Below, in pieces: positions 34,848 through 46,951 of a DNA stretch of 64,000 bases. The notes under the pieces are model-generated. The model worked only from the letters and a program-made list of their open reading frames with translations, had not been told where the DNA came from and did no database searches. The position numbers and the translations under genes were made by a program. Each line of letters begins with the position of its first letter. Positions within the stretch are counted from its first letter, which is position 1. The stretch comes from Buddleja alternifolia (taxonomy: Eukaryota; Streptophyta; Magnoliopsida; Lamiales; Scrophulariaceae). The stretch is from NCBI GenBank assembly GCA_019426215.1, contig CM033401.1, forward strand, positions 20,031,134 through 20,095,133, read 5' to 3'.

Positions 34848-36201
34848 TTATAAGTTCAATGGCACCAGAAGCATACACACGAGATACAACAAATGGTCCC
34901 GACCATTTTGACTTGAGCTTCCCGGGAAAAAGTCGAAGGCGAGAATTTTATAGTAAAACCTTGTCTCCTTCATGAAATTCTCGGGGAATAATACGCTTAT
35001 CATGCCATGTTTTCGTTCGCTCCTTGTAAAGCTTGGCGTTCTCATACGCTTGATGGCGCCATTCCTCAAGTTCGTGTAATTGGAGTAATCGCTTGGTACC
35101 TACGAGTTGAGAATCAAAATTTAGAAATTTAATAGCCTAAAAAGCGCGATGTTCAAGCTCAACCGGTAAGTGACATGCTTTTCCAAAGACAAGGCAATAT
35201 GGGGACATGCCAATCGGAGTTTTAAACGCGGTTCTATATGCCCACAAGGCGTCATCTAGTTTAAGGGACCAATCTTTTCTAGATGCGTTAACCGTTTTTT
35301 CAAGAATGCGTTTAATCTCCCGATTCGACACCTCCACTTGACCACTCGTTTGAGGATGATATGGGGTTGAGATTTTATGCCGTACCCCGTACTTGTTCAG
35401 TAAGTGCTCAAATTGTTTGTTACAAAAATGGGTGCCCCCGTCACTAACGATTGCTCTAGGAGTTCCAAAACGAGTGAAAATCCTTTTTTTTTAAAATCGA
35501 GTAACCACCCGAGCATCATTAGTTGGTAAAGCCTCAGCTTCGACCCATTTGGAGACATAGTCGACCGCAACAAGAATATACTTATTGGAACAAGAACTAG
35601 GGAAAGGTCCCATAAAATCAATACCCCATACATCAAATAGTTCACATTCAAGCATGTTATTCAATGGCATTTCGTGTCTTTTAGAGATGTTACCTGTTCG
35701 TTGACACCTATCACAAGATTGAACATACAATAATGCATCTTTAGAAAGAGTAGGCCAAAAGAAACCTGATTAAAGCACTTTAGCCACTGTTTTAGAGGGT
35801 CCAAAGTGACCACCTACCGACATATCATGACAATGGGCGAGAATTGATGCTATTTCCTCCTCGGGGATACATCGTCGAATGAGGCCATCTGCACAAATCT
35901 TAAATAGATATGGTTCGTCCCACAAATATCGCTTCACATCAAATAAGAATTTCTTCTTTTGATGATAAGTGATATCCGGAGGAAGAACTCCCGTGACAAG
36001 ATAATTTGCATAATTGGCATACCAAGGAGCATCATTATAAAGTATAGCATACAATTGCTCATCGGGAAACTCCTCACAAATAGGTTTATCAAACACGCAC
36101 TCAGGCTTAGGAATCTCTGTCCTAGACAAGTGGTCGGAAACAACATTTTCTACTCCTTTCTTATCCTTAATTTCTATGTCAAATTCTTAAAGAAGTAAAA
36201 T
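34755..36201 (-). pseudogene. RNase H end and integrase of Athila, with stops
   Basis: The frame continues from the RT ORF after a TGA at about 36202 and another stop soon after. Open pieces are 35770-36129 (integrase N-terminus, H..H..C..C around 35690-35840), 35491-35730 ([10 protein letters not shown], first catalytic Asp) and 35137-35337 ([12 protein letters not shown] region around the catalytic Glu). There is a frameshift at a T run near 35490. Stops near 35769, 35136 and 34960 sit in otherwise well-conserved sequence. Pol ends with a MANAQRLKHY-type segment near 34810. Confidence 0.83.
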
Positions 36202-38508
36202 TCACCTAATGAGTCTAGGTTTGGCATCCTTTTTGGCAAGCAAGTATTTTAATGCGGAGTGATCAGTGTACACAATTACTTTATTCAAAATGAGATAAGC
36301 ATGGAACTTGTCAAATGCAAATACTATGGCTAGTAATTCTTTTTCCGTGGTTGCGTAATTCATTTGTGCATCATTTAAAGTCTTACTAGCATAGTAGATG
36401 GTTTGAAATACCTTATCCTTCCTTTGGCCAAGGACCGCACCCACCGCGGTGTCACTAGCATCACACATCAATTCGAAGGGCAAACTCCAATCGGGAGGTG
36501 CCATGATGGGAGCGGATATCAATAGCTCCTTAAGAGTCATGAAGGCCTGTAAACAAAGGGAATCAAAATTGAATGGTGCATCTTTGACAAGCAAGTTAGA
36601 TAACGGCTTTGCAATTTTGGAAAAATTTTTGATAAATCGCCTATAGAAGCCGGCATGACCAAGAAAGCTCCTCACGGCTTTCACCGATGTAGGTGGAGGA
36701 AGCTTTTCTATTACCTCAATCTTGGCTTGGTCCACTTCAATCCCTTTTTGGGAGATTTTGTGACCTAGCACAATCCCTTCCCGGACTATAAAATGACATT
36801 TTTCCCAATTCAAAACAAGATTTGTTTCCTCACAGCGTTTTAGAACACGGTCCAAATGATCAAGACATGTGTTAAATGAGGTTCCAAAAACAGAAAAATC
36901 ATCCATAAAAATCTCAAGGAATTCTTCAATCATGTCATGAAAGATCGCCATCATACATCGTTGAAATGTGGCCGGGGCATTGCATAATCCAAACGGCATC
37001 CGCCTATAAGCAAACGTGCCATAGGGACAAGTGAAAGTTGTTTTCTCTTGGTCCTCGGGGGCTATGGCAATTTGGTTATAGCCGGAATACCCATCTAGAA
37101 AACAATAAAAATCATGTCCGGCTAACCTTTCAAGCATTTGGTCAATGAATGGGAGGGGGAAATGGTCCTTACGAGTGGCATCATTTAACTTGCGATAATC
37201 TATACACACACGCCACCGGGTAAGCATTCGAGTAGGGATTAATTCATTGTTCGCATTTTCTATCACAGTTATTCCGCCCTTCTTGGGTACTACTTGAGTC
37301 GGGCTTACCCATGCACTATCAGAGATAGGATAGATTATACCTGCATCGAGTAGTTTTATAACCTCTTTCTTTACCACCTCTTGTATTTGTGGATTTGACC
37401 GTCTTTGTGGTTGGCGTGTAGGTTTTGCGGACTCCTCCATGAGTATTTTGTGCATGCACACCGCTGGACTTATGCCTTTTATATCCGCAATTTTCCACCC
37501 GAAGGCCTTTTTGTTGGCCTTCAATACTCTCATGAGTTGCTCCTCCTGTTCTCCTGTTAAAGAAGATGAGACAATTAAAGGTAGAGTCTCATTATCATTT
37601 AAAAATACATATTTCAAATGTAATGGTAATGGTTTAAGCTCAAGAATAGGGGCCTCTTCGATAGAAGGGCGAGGAGGAGCCAAGAGTGATCTTTTTAATT
37701 TTTTAGCTCCAATGACGTGGTAAAGAGGTGGCTTCTCTACGCTAAACATGGTTTTCAATTGTTCTTCAGTCGCTGAATCGACATCCATAGATTTGGAAAG
37801 ACATGTCTCCAATGGGTCGTCTACCATTTGTGCCTGGAAAGTCTCATCAATCAACATATCAAATACATCGATGCGTAAACATGAGTCAGGATCACATGGG
37901 TGTTTAAGCACTTTAAAAACATCAAAGGTGACCTTTTCATCTCCCACATTTAAGGTTAGCTTACCATTGGCAATATCGATTACCGCCTTACCAGTGGCTA
38001 GGAATGGTCTTCCTAGGATCAGGGGTACCTCAACATCTTCTTCCATATCAAGAACCACAAAGTCAACCGGGAAGTAGAATTTGTCGACTTGAATGATTAC
38101 ATCTTCGATTATTCCCCGTGGTCTCTTGATTGATCTATCTGCAAGTTGGAGGCTCATTGAAGTCGGCTTTGGGTTACCAAGGCCCAACTTTTTGAAAAGA
38201 GAGTATGGGAGGAGGTTGATGCTAGCTCCCGAGTCGCACAAAACTTTTTCGAAGGATAATGGCCCAATCGTACAAGGAATAGTAAGACTCCCAGGGTCTT
38301 CAAGTTTCATTGGTAATTTATTAAGCAATACGGCGGAGCATTCCTCGGTTAGGCACACCGTTTCGTTTTCCTCCCACTTTTGTTTGTTGGATAAAATATC
38401 CTTGAAAAATTTCACGTAATTTGGCATTTGTAAAATTGCGTCTATAAAAGGAATATTAATTCTAACCTCATGAAGAATTGCTAAGATTCGAAGGAAACTT
38501 GGATCCAT
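36202..38508 (-). CDS. Athila protease, reverse transcriptase and RNase H (768 codons open)
   Basis: Protease has CDSGASINLLP (codons at about 38221-38240) and LILGRPFLATG. The linker is followed by RT with [13 protein letters not shown] at about 36899-36910 and ATFQRCM. RNase H starts with ELMCDASD near 36470 and has YTDHSALKYL near 36260. The frame ends in a TGA inside RNase H, where the family has Trp. The RT domain itself is intact. The start of this frame is downstream of a decayed gag-protease linker, so no natural initiation codon is implied. Confidence 0.88.
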   Translation of the reverse strand: MDPSFLRILAILHEVRINIPFIDAILQMPNYVKFFKDILSNKQKWEENETVCLTEECSAVLLNKLPMKLEDPGSLTIPCTIGPLSFEKVLCDSGASINLLPYSLFKKLGLGNPKPTSMSLQLADRSIKRPRGIIEDVIIQVDKFYFPVDFVVLDMEEDVEVPLILGRPFLATGKAVIDIANGKLTLNVGDEKVTFDVFKVLKHPCDPDSCLRIDVFDMLIDETFQAQMVDDPLETCLSKSMDVDSATEEQLKTMFSVEKPPLYHVIGAKKLKRSLLAPPRPSIEEAPILELKPLPLHLKYVFLNDNETLPLIVSSSLTGEQEEQLMRVLKANKKAFGWKIADIKGISPAVCMHKILMEESAKPTRQPQRRSNPQIQEVVKKEVIKLLDAGIIYPISDSAWVSPTQVVPKKGGITVIENANNELIPTRMLTRWRVCIDYRKLNDATRKDHFPLPFIDQMLERLAGHDFYCFLDGYSGYNQIAIAPEDQEKTTFTCPYGTFAYRRMPFGLCNAPATFQRCMMAIFHDMIEEFLEIFMDDFSVFGTSFNTCLDHLDRVLKRCEETNLVLNWEKCHFIVREGIVLGHKISQKGIEVDQAKIEVIEKLPPPTSVKAVRSFLGHAGFYRRFIKNFSKIAKPLSNLLVKDAPFNFDSLCLQAFMTLKELLISAPIMAPPDWSLPFELMCDASDTAVGAVLGQRKDKVFQTIYYASKTLNDAQMNYATTEKELLAIVFAFDKFHAYLILNKVIVYTDHSALKYLLAKKDAKPRLIR

Positions 38509-40022
38509 CTCCTTTTTTTTCTTTCTATGTGCATTAGGAAATGGCAGACGGACCTCGATGGGAGGATGCGTTGGAGTTGAAGAGCCCGCTGTGGAGGGTT
38601 CAGGAGGTGGCGCCTGGGCCCGACAATCGGCGCCAGGGCGTTGGGTCTCGGGCGCCTAAGCGTGATCATCGGGACGCTCGGGCGCGCAATTGCGAAGCAT
38701 TCGTTCACTGTGGGTTGATTCCGGCGCCTGGGCGTTTTCATCGGGGCGCTCGGGCGCGGAAATGCGAACAACATCATTGACTACCTGTGTGCCACTTCTT
38801 AAGGTGATGGCGTGGCATTGCTCCTTCGGGTTTTTTTCTGTGTCACTTGGTAAAGTTCCCGGGGCTCTCTCGCTGATCGCCTTTGCCATTTGACACATTT
38901 GTGTCTTTAAATCCTTCATGTCCATCATTATATCCTTCATCATAGTACGGATTTCGTTGATTGCTGAATCCGATTTCTTTATTTGTTCATCGAGACGCTC
39001 TTCGGTTGTAAGAGGTCTTATTTGCCGTTGTATATGAGGATTACCTTGCCTTTGAGCTTGGTTATTGTTGAATGGGGGCCTTGGTGCTTGATAGACGCCT
39101 GGATGGGCATTTTGTGCCGGATTGGGCCTCCTTGGAAAATTTTCGGGCACATGGAAGTTCAATTGAGGTCGATTGGCATTTCCAACATAGTTTACATTGC
39201 CAACCATTGTTTCCAAAGCAACTTCTTCGCCCAACTCTTGAACACAAGCAATCTTTTTAGTGGGTGTGATTTCTTCATCATCGGGATAGAGTTCATCTTC
39301 CCAGGCTAATTGCTCAATCTTGTCCCACACACTTTGGCAATCGAGCCCAAGGAGATCGCCACCGGCGCCGGCATTGAGCCTATTTCGGATGCGCGAACGG
39401 ACTCCATCATGGAATCGTAATACTTGCTCGCTCAATCTTAGGTTGTGATCCGGACATTTTCGGAGCATGTTTTTATATCTAGCCCATGCCTCGGCTAAGG
39501 ACTCATGATTCCCCTGCTTAAACTCCTTAATGTTGCTCCTTAGCTCATTGATTTTGGAGGGTGGAAAGAATTTGCTCAAAAGGCATCGACCAATTGTCCC
39601 CATGTTGTGATGGATTGGGGTGGTAGAGATTTGTACCACATGGTCGCCCTTTCCTTTAATGAGAAGTGGAAGACTCTTAGACGAATTGCATCGAGATCCC
39701 GTGGATGAAATTGGGTAGTCATGAGAGTATCGTCTAAAGTCTCCAAATGCTCATGAGGTGATTCATGGGGCTCTCCATAGAAGGGTTCGCTTTGCACCAT
39801 GCTAAAGATGTGTGACGGAATGTGATAATTTGGTGCAAAGAAATTTGGAAAGACTACGGGCCCCGGTATGGTGTGGACCCTTGGAGGTAGACTTTTCCGG
39901 ACCGATGGAAGTCTTTGAGGAGGTGCCGGTTGCATAGCTTGGAAAAGATTTTGCAGCCATTCCCTGTTTTCCGGAAGATTTATGTCGGGAAAATTTCCAA
40001 TTGGATTTAGATTGTCGGCCAT
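38481..40022 (-). pseudogene. Athila gag of minus-strand element, frameshifted
   Basis: The ATG is at 40022 (MADNLNPIGNF). The first part (40022-39576, 148 codons) covers the gag N-terminus up to TTWGQLVDAF. A frameshift near 39590 leads into 39639-38656 (LSKFFPPSKINELR, then FHDGVR..LNAGAGGDL and LRSGTQV). No classic CCHC knuckle is evident. The region 38481-38777 is the Pro-rich linker to protease and holds a TAG in one repeat unit. Gag from this copy would be truncated. Confidence 0.8.
38582..38775 (-). repeat. GC-rich repeats in gag-protease linker
   Basis: Two units about 72 bases apart (GGCGCCTAAGCG at 38651 and GGCGCCTGGGCG at 38723) encode APERPD(E/D)(N/H)A.APE on the minus strand. 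Further GGCGCC palindromes lie at 38582-38650. One unit has a stop where the other has Gln. The block is much more GC-rich than its surroundings. Confidence 0.75.
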
Positions 40023-40240
40023 TTCTCGAGCTTATCTACTAGATTGAAGAACACGCTCTATCTCCGGCTCAAAATTGTATAGAGACTCGTTAGAAGAGCG
40101 GGTCATGCACCACAAATTATACCTAACAATTAAACACAAGAACAAAATTAGAATAATAAAATAAAAGAAAGGTTACAAATAAACGAAAAACTAAGAATTA
40201 TGAAAATTTAAATGAAAAATCAAAAACTAAAATGAACAAG

Positions 40241-40258
40241 TCCCCGGCAACGGCGCCA
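40241..40258 (-). other. Primer binding site, tRNA-Asp type (minus strand)
   Basis: TCCCCGGCAACGGCGCCA on the plus strand, the reverse complement of the site at 760-776, six bases from the LTR end. Confidence 0.92.
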
Positions 40259-40264
40259 AAAACT

Positions 40265-42200
40265 TGACACGCTAAAAGCTAAGGTGCTATAATAGCAAGT
40301 GCACTAGTCGTGTGTAGTAATAAAAGTGGACGAGAAGTCCGGATTGTCGAACCACAAGGACTTGAATTCTAGTTTAAGATTTTATAACAACAAAGATCAA
40401 AACAATAAAGGTAAAATGAGTGTGAAATGCGTAAGATAAAAACAAGGTTGCACAAATGATTTAAAACAAAATATAAAGGGAGACTAAGGCACATGCTAGG
40501 TTCAAATTGATCAATTATACTTATAAAGATTCTCGTTGAAGGATTACGCTTATATTGTTATGGTGAGAGCTCCGAGGGTAGAGAATAACCGATGTCTCGC
40601 GTATAAACTCCTATGCTTAGATCGTGATTTCCCAAATATTCCTATCCGGAAATCTAACCACTAAACATGCATTAACTTACTAGAGCTCACTCGATTTGAA
40701 TCGAACAACTTCACCCGGGAATCTTTACCTATGTCTAGGGCAATTCCTCATTAGTTGCGGGTCATGATGTGAATTTCTTGCACTCTAAGTCAATTTTCTC
40801 CCGAAATATTCACCTAGGCATAAGATTCTAACATATAGTGATCAAGTATATGCAAGATAAGTAGAACATCAATTCACATCACATAACAATATAAGAATAA
40901 CCTCAACAATCATCTATTATAAACATAAATCACAATTTGGCCTTACATGGCCCTAGTCTTACGAATTTAGTTCATAATTGAAAGCATAAAAGACATAAAA
41001 GGATTCATATAAATATTCACAGACATAAATGAAATGAAAAGCTCTTAAAAACTCCCTAAATGGTGAATGATGATGGATCTTGAAGTTGAGCCTTCAATCC
41101 CCAAGCTCTTTTCCTTCCTCTAGTTTTCCCCTCCAAGAGTGTTGAAAAATGGTGATGAATGGTGGAGAAATCAGATTAGGGGCTGCCCCCGTCTCCTCCA
41201 AGAATCTGAAATTGATAGTGAATGATGAAGAGTATGGGTTCCCCCTCCTTTTATAGCCAAAATTCCACTAAAGTATGCATTAAGAATTCCCATTAAAGTT
41301 CCCCAATGAGAATTCCACCTAAGGTGATGCTTAAAGTTTGGCTTTTAAGATCCCAACCAGCTAAAAATGCTAAACTTTCGGCCCTTAAGAATTCCACCAT
41401 GCATAACCATGTGAAAACTTCAACAAAACACATGCATGCTGCCATTTTCTTGCTTTCCAGCGCAGTCTTAGTATTTTCCTCATACAATTCTCCACAGATC
41501 TCCAAATTGGATGATTCAAGTCCCCATGTTCAGATAACACATAGATCTACAACTTTCCAGAAGGACATTTTGCCCAATTTTGTCGCTAAGTATACCTAAA
41601 TTATGTTTCAATATGGAGGTTGTTTCTGATTTGGCAACCATAAAGTAAATCTACCAAGAAACACACTTATGACAACCCCTCAACACATGTGCTGAATTAT
41701 GGCCAAAAGTGATTCTTACCCATCATATAATGCTGGAATTTAGGCTAAAAAGGAGTAACATTCGGACTATCCATGCCTAGGCATGACTAGGAGGGCGTTG
41801 GGGCGTATCCTGGCACATGTACTTCTCTGTTCGGCGCAACAATCGTATTTCCTTCACAATTATCTCTATAGACCTCCGATTTGGATGTTTCAAGTTCCCA
41901 TTTGACGCTAAGACATACATCTAAAACTTTGTAGAAGGAAACTTTGTCTACGTCGGTCTCGAAATGTACGGAATTATCGCTCGAATGTGGTAGGAGATGC
42001 ATAAACCGCCTAGGTGTTGAAAAACATGCTTGAACTTGTTTTGTACATCGTTTTTCTTCCCTTTTCTTCATGTATTCTCATTTATTACCTGTATTCACTT
42101 AACACACCTATTAAATGCAAATATGACATGATTTAAGCAATAAGTGAATCCAAATCATAAGAATTACGGTCTTAAAAACACGTAAAAACACCTCTTATCA
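40265..42200 (-). repeat. 5' LTR of minus-strand Athila
   Basis: 1936 bp, about 98.3% identical to 31156-33091. A TATA box (minus strand TATAAAAGG) lies near 41246-41254; the other copy has a change in the same place. It is followed by the GGTTT target duplication. Confidence 0.93.
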
Positions 42201-43607
42201 GGTTTCCTCGTTTAGATTGTTGAAGTCGATTTCACATAACGTGGGAAACATAGTATTGAATTAATAGAGCTTTGACCTTAGCCACTGCTCTAGATTCAAT
42301 CGGGAGATTAGATAGAGAGATCTTACTTATGCGAGGATCAAGATCGCAAAAGGCGTATCTTTACTTTCATTTTATCTAGGTCTTCGGGACCCTATGCTAG
42401 GTGGGCAACCGCGATTTGTAAGTGCCGAGAATTAGCTTGGTGACTAATTCGAGGCTTGATTAAATCAAAGGATTGATTTAATCTAGTACTTTCCATTTTT
42501 TGGAAGGTACACTAGCACTGTGGGAAGGTGTACTTACTACTAGATAGAAACGAACCTAAGGGGTCACACACTAACTCGAGAGAGTCACTGCTTGAATAGA
42601 TGTGATTAATAAATTTCGAGGAAATTGAGGGAATTAGGAAAGTGTAGTACTTTCCTAATATGGAATATAAATTAATTGAAGGATTCAATTAATTTTACTC
42701 TTTTAATTAATCTTGTAGAATTAATTAAATTAATGAACCTAGTAAAGTCCAAGTATTTTATTTAATTGGGTGGAGCCCAAGTTAAATAAATAAATGTTGG
42801 AATTAATTGGTTGGATTTAACTTGACTTGTATTTAATTGATGGGTTGTGCCTATAATTAAATTGAGAAGTCAAAATTGAATCCTAGAGTCCAATTGAATG
42901 AGTTGACCGATTTCTTGAGTGATAATAAGGGAAGGGGGCGATTTTTACCATGTGGTGGAGGAGGAAAAGAGTTTTCCTCTTCTCCAAGTCTTCATAGGAT
43001 AAGGATTACTAGAGAGTTTAGGAGAAAGGAAGTTTCCTTTTCCTAATTGGACTCTAGGTAATCTTCACCTATAAATAAGAGATGAAGGAGACTAAATATT
43101 ATGATGATTTTGCCGGAAAAATTCGCCCCTCCCTAGACTCTAAAATCGGCCACCTTCTTCTCCCTTTCCAACAAGACGTCGTTCTATGCATGTGTTGAAT
43201 TAAACGACTTAGAAAATATTCCTACCATTCACATAATCAAGCCTAAGTTAAGCTTAGAATCGTTTTGTTGTCTAGCACGCAAGGCAAGACGATTGGTGAC
43301 TTGAACGAGGTGTGGATACATCTTAGAGGTGCGACGCTTGGAGCACTCTAAACCGGGAGATACGAAAAGACAACATGCAATTTCTCATGCAAGGGAAATT
43401 GTGTGGATTTGCACCACAGGGTTGCTGAGATCCAAAGTACGAGGTGAAACGAAATTTTCAAAAGGTATAATTTTGTTTACCTCCTTATCGAATTCAATCG
43501 AACTAATTCCATATTCCTGTTTTCAGGTGGTTGTACGTTTACTTTTGTAAACTTTTAATTTCCGCTGCCACGAGCCACCCGATGGAATGAGTCAACCCAA
43601 CACTACC

Positions 43608-44714
43608 TCTAGAATACTCAAACTACTTCACATGGATCTGTTTGGACCTGTTTAAACGATCAGTGTAAGCGGTAAAAAGTATACTTTGGTGATAGTAGAT
43701 GATTTCTCTCGATTTACTTGGGTGGAATTTCTTTCATCCAAAGATGAGACATGTGAAAAGTTAACAACGCTTATTCGGCAACTTCAAACATTGAAAAACC
43801 TTAAGGTTGCAAGAATAAGAAGCGATCACGGAACTGAGTTTACTAACAAGGTTGTTGAGAATTTTTGTGCAGAGAATGGAATACATCATGGGTATTCAGC
43901 TCCTAGAACTCCCCAAAAGAATGGTGTTGTTGAGCGCCGAAACAGAACGCTCAAGGAAGCTGCCAGGACAATGTTGGCAGAGTCTAAGCTTGTTCCTAGG
44001 TTTTGGGCCGAAGCGATCAACACTGCTTGTTACACTCAAAATCATTGCATGATCAACAAACAGCATGAAAAAACTCCATATGAACTATGGAAGAGACGTA
44101 AGCCAAATGTTTCATACTTTCACGTCTTTGGTTCTAAATGTTTTATCCATAATAATGGATCCCAAAGCCTAAAGACATTTGATCCTAAAAAGGATGAGGG
44201 AATCTTTCTAGGCTACGCCAAGAATGGAAAGAATTTTTGCATCCTAAACAAGATCAAGTCAAAGGTTGAGGAATCTATTCATATTGTTTTTGATGATCCT
44301 AACCAAGAACCGAGTAAGGTAAATATGAATGATGTAGGAGTCAAAGATCTATGTCATCAAACGTCTAAGATTACCATTGATGATGATAGTGACGACGATG
44401 ATGAGATCTCAGTGCCACCTCCTAAGATCACTCGTGAGATTATTTCGGATAACAGTGCTAGATATGTTGATGATCATGAAGAGAGTGATCATCAAGAGCA
44501 AACAAGGATCTGTGAACTTGTAGCGCCTACGTAAGAAGGTAGTCAAGCGTCTGATCATCAAGCGCCTGTTCAACCTCTTAACCCTTTCCAACCAGATAGA
44601 CTATGGCTGCATGATCATCCACCTGAATAGATTATTGGAGATATTGAAGCGCTTGTTAGGACTAGAGCCGCTATATTTAATGAGGCTGTGTTCGCAAGCT
44701 TTCTATCTCAAATG
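43608..44714 (+). pseudogene. Copia integrase catalytic core and C-terminus
   Basis: It continues the integrase frame after the CTACC duplication. The catalytic triad is Asp in LHMDLFG (43635), Asp in RSDHGTEF (43824) and Glu in GVVERRNRTL (43932), with D,D35E spacing. The C-terminal part has TPYELWK and a FHVFGSKC segment. A TAA near 43654 breaks the N-terminal side; the long open part is 43686-44534, ended by a TAA. A further TAG lies near 44628. The frame then runs to 44714, where the TIR element inserted. Confidence 0.88.
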
Positions 44715-46132
44715 TGAAAATTGTTTTTTTCGTCCTTCAACTTGTCCTCTTTTGACATTTGGTCCTCTATATAGGACACATGGATAATTAGTCCTCTATC
44801 TTGCGACTCAGTTGCAAACTCAGTCCTCAGCGCTAAAAAATTCAAATTTTACCCAGAAAATCAAGTGACTCACTGGAGAGTAATCACTTGACATTCACAT
44901 GTGGATGAATTTGTCCGGAGAGAAAACGGTTCATGAATCCAAGCTTTCTACAATGAGTTATGAATTTTCTCGTGAAGACGCGCACAGCTGTCTGCACAGC
45001 CGACAGATTTTTAGCTAACTTTGAATACAAAACTGTTTTGTTCTAGATGTCTCCTGATTATGTGCAATATATTTGTTGATAGACCTATGTGTCTAGTTTC
45101 ATGGGAAGAAAACGGTTCATGAATCTGAGCTTTCTACAATCAGTTATGGATTTTCTCGTGAAGACGCGCACAGCTGTCTGCACAGCCGACAGATTTTTAG
45201 CTAACTTTGAATACAAAACTGCTTTGTTCTAGATGTATCCTGATTATGTGCAATATATTTATGGATAGACCTATGTGTATAGTTTCATGGGAAGAAAACG
45301 GTTCATGAATCTGAGCTTTCTACAATGAGTTATGAATTTTCTCGTGAAGACGCGCACAGCTGTCTGCACAGCCGACAGATTTTTAGCTAATTTTGAATAC
45401 AATAATGCTTTGTTCTATATGTCTCCTGATTATGTGCGATATATGTGTGGATAGAACTATGTGTCTAGTTTCATAGGAAGAAAACGTTTTATGAATCCGA
45501 GCTTTCTACAATGAGTTATGAATTGTCTCGTGAAGACGCGCATAGCTGTCTGCACAGCCGACAGATTTTTAGCTAACTTGAATACAAAATTACTTTGTTC
45601 TAGATGTCTCCTGATTATGTGCGATATATGTGTGGATAGACCTATGTGTCTAGTTTCATGGTAAGAAAACGGTTCATGAATCCGAGCTTTCTACAATGAG
45701 TTATGAATTTTCTCGTGAAAACGCGCACAGTTGTCTGCACAGCCGACAGATTTTTAGCTAACTTTGAATACAAAACTATTTTTTTTTTCTAAATATCTCC
45801 TGATTATGTGCGATATATGTGCGGACAGACCTATGTGTCTAGTTTCATGGGAAGAAAACGGTTCATGAATCTAAGTTTTCTACAATGAGTTATGAATTTT
45901 TTCGTGAAGACGCGCAAAGCTGAAAAGACTTTTCCCTCCAAAAAAAAAAAAACCAACCCAGTGAGTTAACTCATGGGTCACACGAGTTTCCGGGTAAATT
46001 TTGAATTTTTTAGGCGCCGAGGACTAAACGTGCAACTGAGTCGCAAGATAGAGGACTAATTATCCATGTGTCCTATATAGAGGACCAAATGTCAAAAGAG
46101 GACAAGTTAAAGGACGAAAAAAACAATTTTCC
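44715..46132. mobile_element. Long-TIR DNA element (MULE/foldback-like) with internal tandem array
   Basis: Terminal inverted repeats of about 140 bp (44715-44854 and 45992-46132) are more than 90% identical; outer ends are TGAAAATTG and GGAAAATTG. The flanking direct repeat is CTATCTCAAATG (44703-44714 and 46133-46144), of which 9-12 bases are the target duplication, within the Mutator range. It has no transposase ORF, so it is non-autonomous. Excising it restores continuous copia coding sequence just before RT. Confidence 0.88.
44922..45920. repeat. 186-bp tandem repeats, five and a partial
   Basis: Units start with GAAAACGGTTCATGAATC or a close variant at 44922, 45108, 45294, 45480, 45665 and 45854. 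Spacing is 186, 186, 186, 185 and 189. Each unit contains CGCGCACAGCTGTCTGCACAG and TTTCTACAATGAGTTATGAA. The unit size is in the usual range of plant satellite monomers. Confidence 0.92.
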
Positions 46133-46141
46133 CTATCTCAA

Positions 46142-46951
46142 ATGGAGCTTAAGAAAGTGGATGAAGCACTAAACGACCCAAATTGGATTGAAGTCATGCA
46201 AAAAGAGCTTAATCAGTTTGAGCATAGTAAGGTTTGGACACTAGTACCAAGGCCAACTCACCAAGGAGTTATTGGAACTAGGTGGGTTTATAGAAATAAG
46301 ATGGATGAGAATGGCATTGTGATAAGGAACAAGGCCAGACTCGTAGCTCAAGGTTATTGCCAAGAAGAGGGGATTGATTTTGATGAGACATATGCTCCTG
46401 TCGCCTGTCTTGAAGCAATCCGCATGTTTCTAGCATATGTAGCATTCAACAAGTTTACTGTGTATCAAATGGACGTGAAGAGTGCCTTCCTGAATGGTAA
46501 ACTCCAACAAGAGGTATATGTGGAGCATCCACCGGGATTCATCAACAACCATGGTAAGGGTACGGTTTACAAGCTAGACAAAGCACTTTATGGGCTTAAG
46601 CAAACACCCCGAGTATGGTATGACACTCTCTCTATTTTCCTTATTGGTAAAGGCTTTTCCAAAAGCAGCGGTGACACAACATTATTCAAAATTACCAATA
46701 ATGAAGATATTCTCTTAGTCCAAATTTATGTTGATGATATCATATTTGGTTCTACTAACAAGCGTCTGTGTGAGAAATTTTCGAAAATGATGCAAGAACA
46801 ATTTGAAATGAGCATGATGGAATTAACTTTCTTCTTAGGATTACAAGTTAAACAACTCCCTAATAGCATATTTATTAACCAAGCTAAATACACACGTGAT
46901 ATGATTAAGAAATTTGTATGGAAAATGCATCATATTCAAAAATTCCAATGA
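46142..46951 (+). CDS. Copia reverse transcriptase (sirevirus-like)
   Basis: An open frame of 269 codons. Its first codons come from the target duplication, so the ATG is not a natural start. It carries [44 protein letters not shown] and the catalytic YVDDIIFGS motif near 46727-46750. It ends after [15 protein letters not shown] where a frameshift separates it from RNase H. The RT core is nearly intact. Confidence 0.9.
   Translation: MELKKVDEALNDPNWIEVMQKELNQFEHSKVWTLVPRPTHQGVIGTRWVYRNKMDENGIVIRNKARLVAQGYCQEEGIDFDETYAPVACLEAIRMFLAYVAFNKFTVYQMDVKSAFLNGKLQQEVYVEHPPGFINNHGKGTVYKLDKALYGLKQTPRVWYDTLSIFLIGKGFSKSSGDTTLFKITNNEDILLVQIYVDDIIFGSTNKRLCEKFSKMMQEQFEMSMMELTFFLGLQVKQLPNSIFINQAKYTRDMIKKFVWKMHHIQKFQ

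Larger units (their letters stand above)
31156..42200 (-). mobile_element. Athila-like retrotransposon, full length, minus strand
   Basis: It has 1936-bp LTRs at both ends, TSD GGTTT (31151-31155 and 42201-42205), a tRNA-Asp primer site, gag, protease, RT, RNase H and integrase, and then a non-coding spacer. The LTRs differ by about 33 substitutions (1.7%). The RT is of the Athila type but distinct from that of the element at 6518. Several stops and frameshifts in gag, RNase H and integrase make it non-functional as written. Confidence 0.93.
30412..43602 (+). mobile_element. Solo LTR (2141 bp) split by a nested Athila, inside copia integrase
   Basis: The halves are 30412-31155 and 42206-43602. 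Together they begin TGTTAGAGTT and end ACCCAACA and are flanked by the perfect 5-bp duplication CTACC (30407-30411 and 43603-43607). Removing the insertion rejoins the integrase frame. The right half ends with a TTCCGCTGC segment, the mirror of GCAGCGGA near the left end of the family A solo LTRs, which suggests plus orientation. The left half has an AATAAA-containing segment near 30497. No ORF of its own is present. Confidence 0.85.

Noticed and set aside
37439..38419. Plus-strand ORFs of 94-109 codons
   Set aside because: They are shadows of the minus-strand Athila protease-RT frame.
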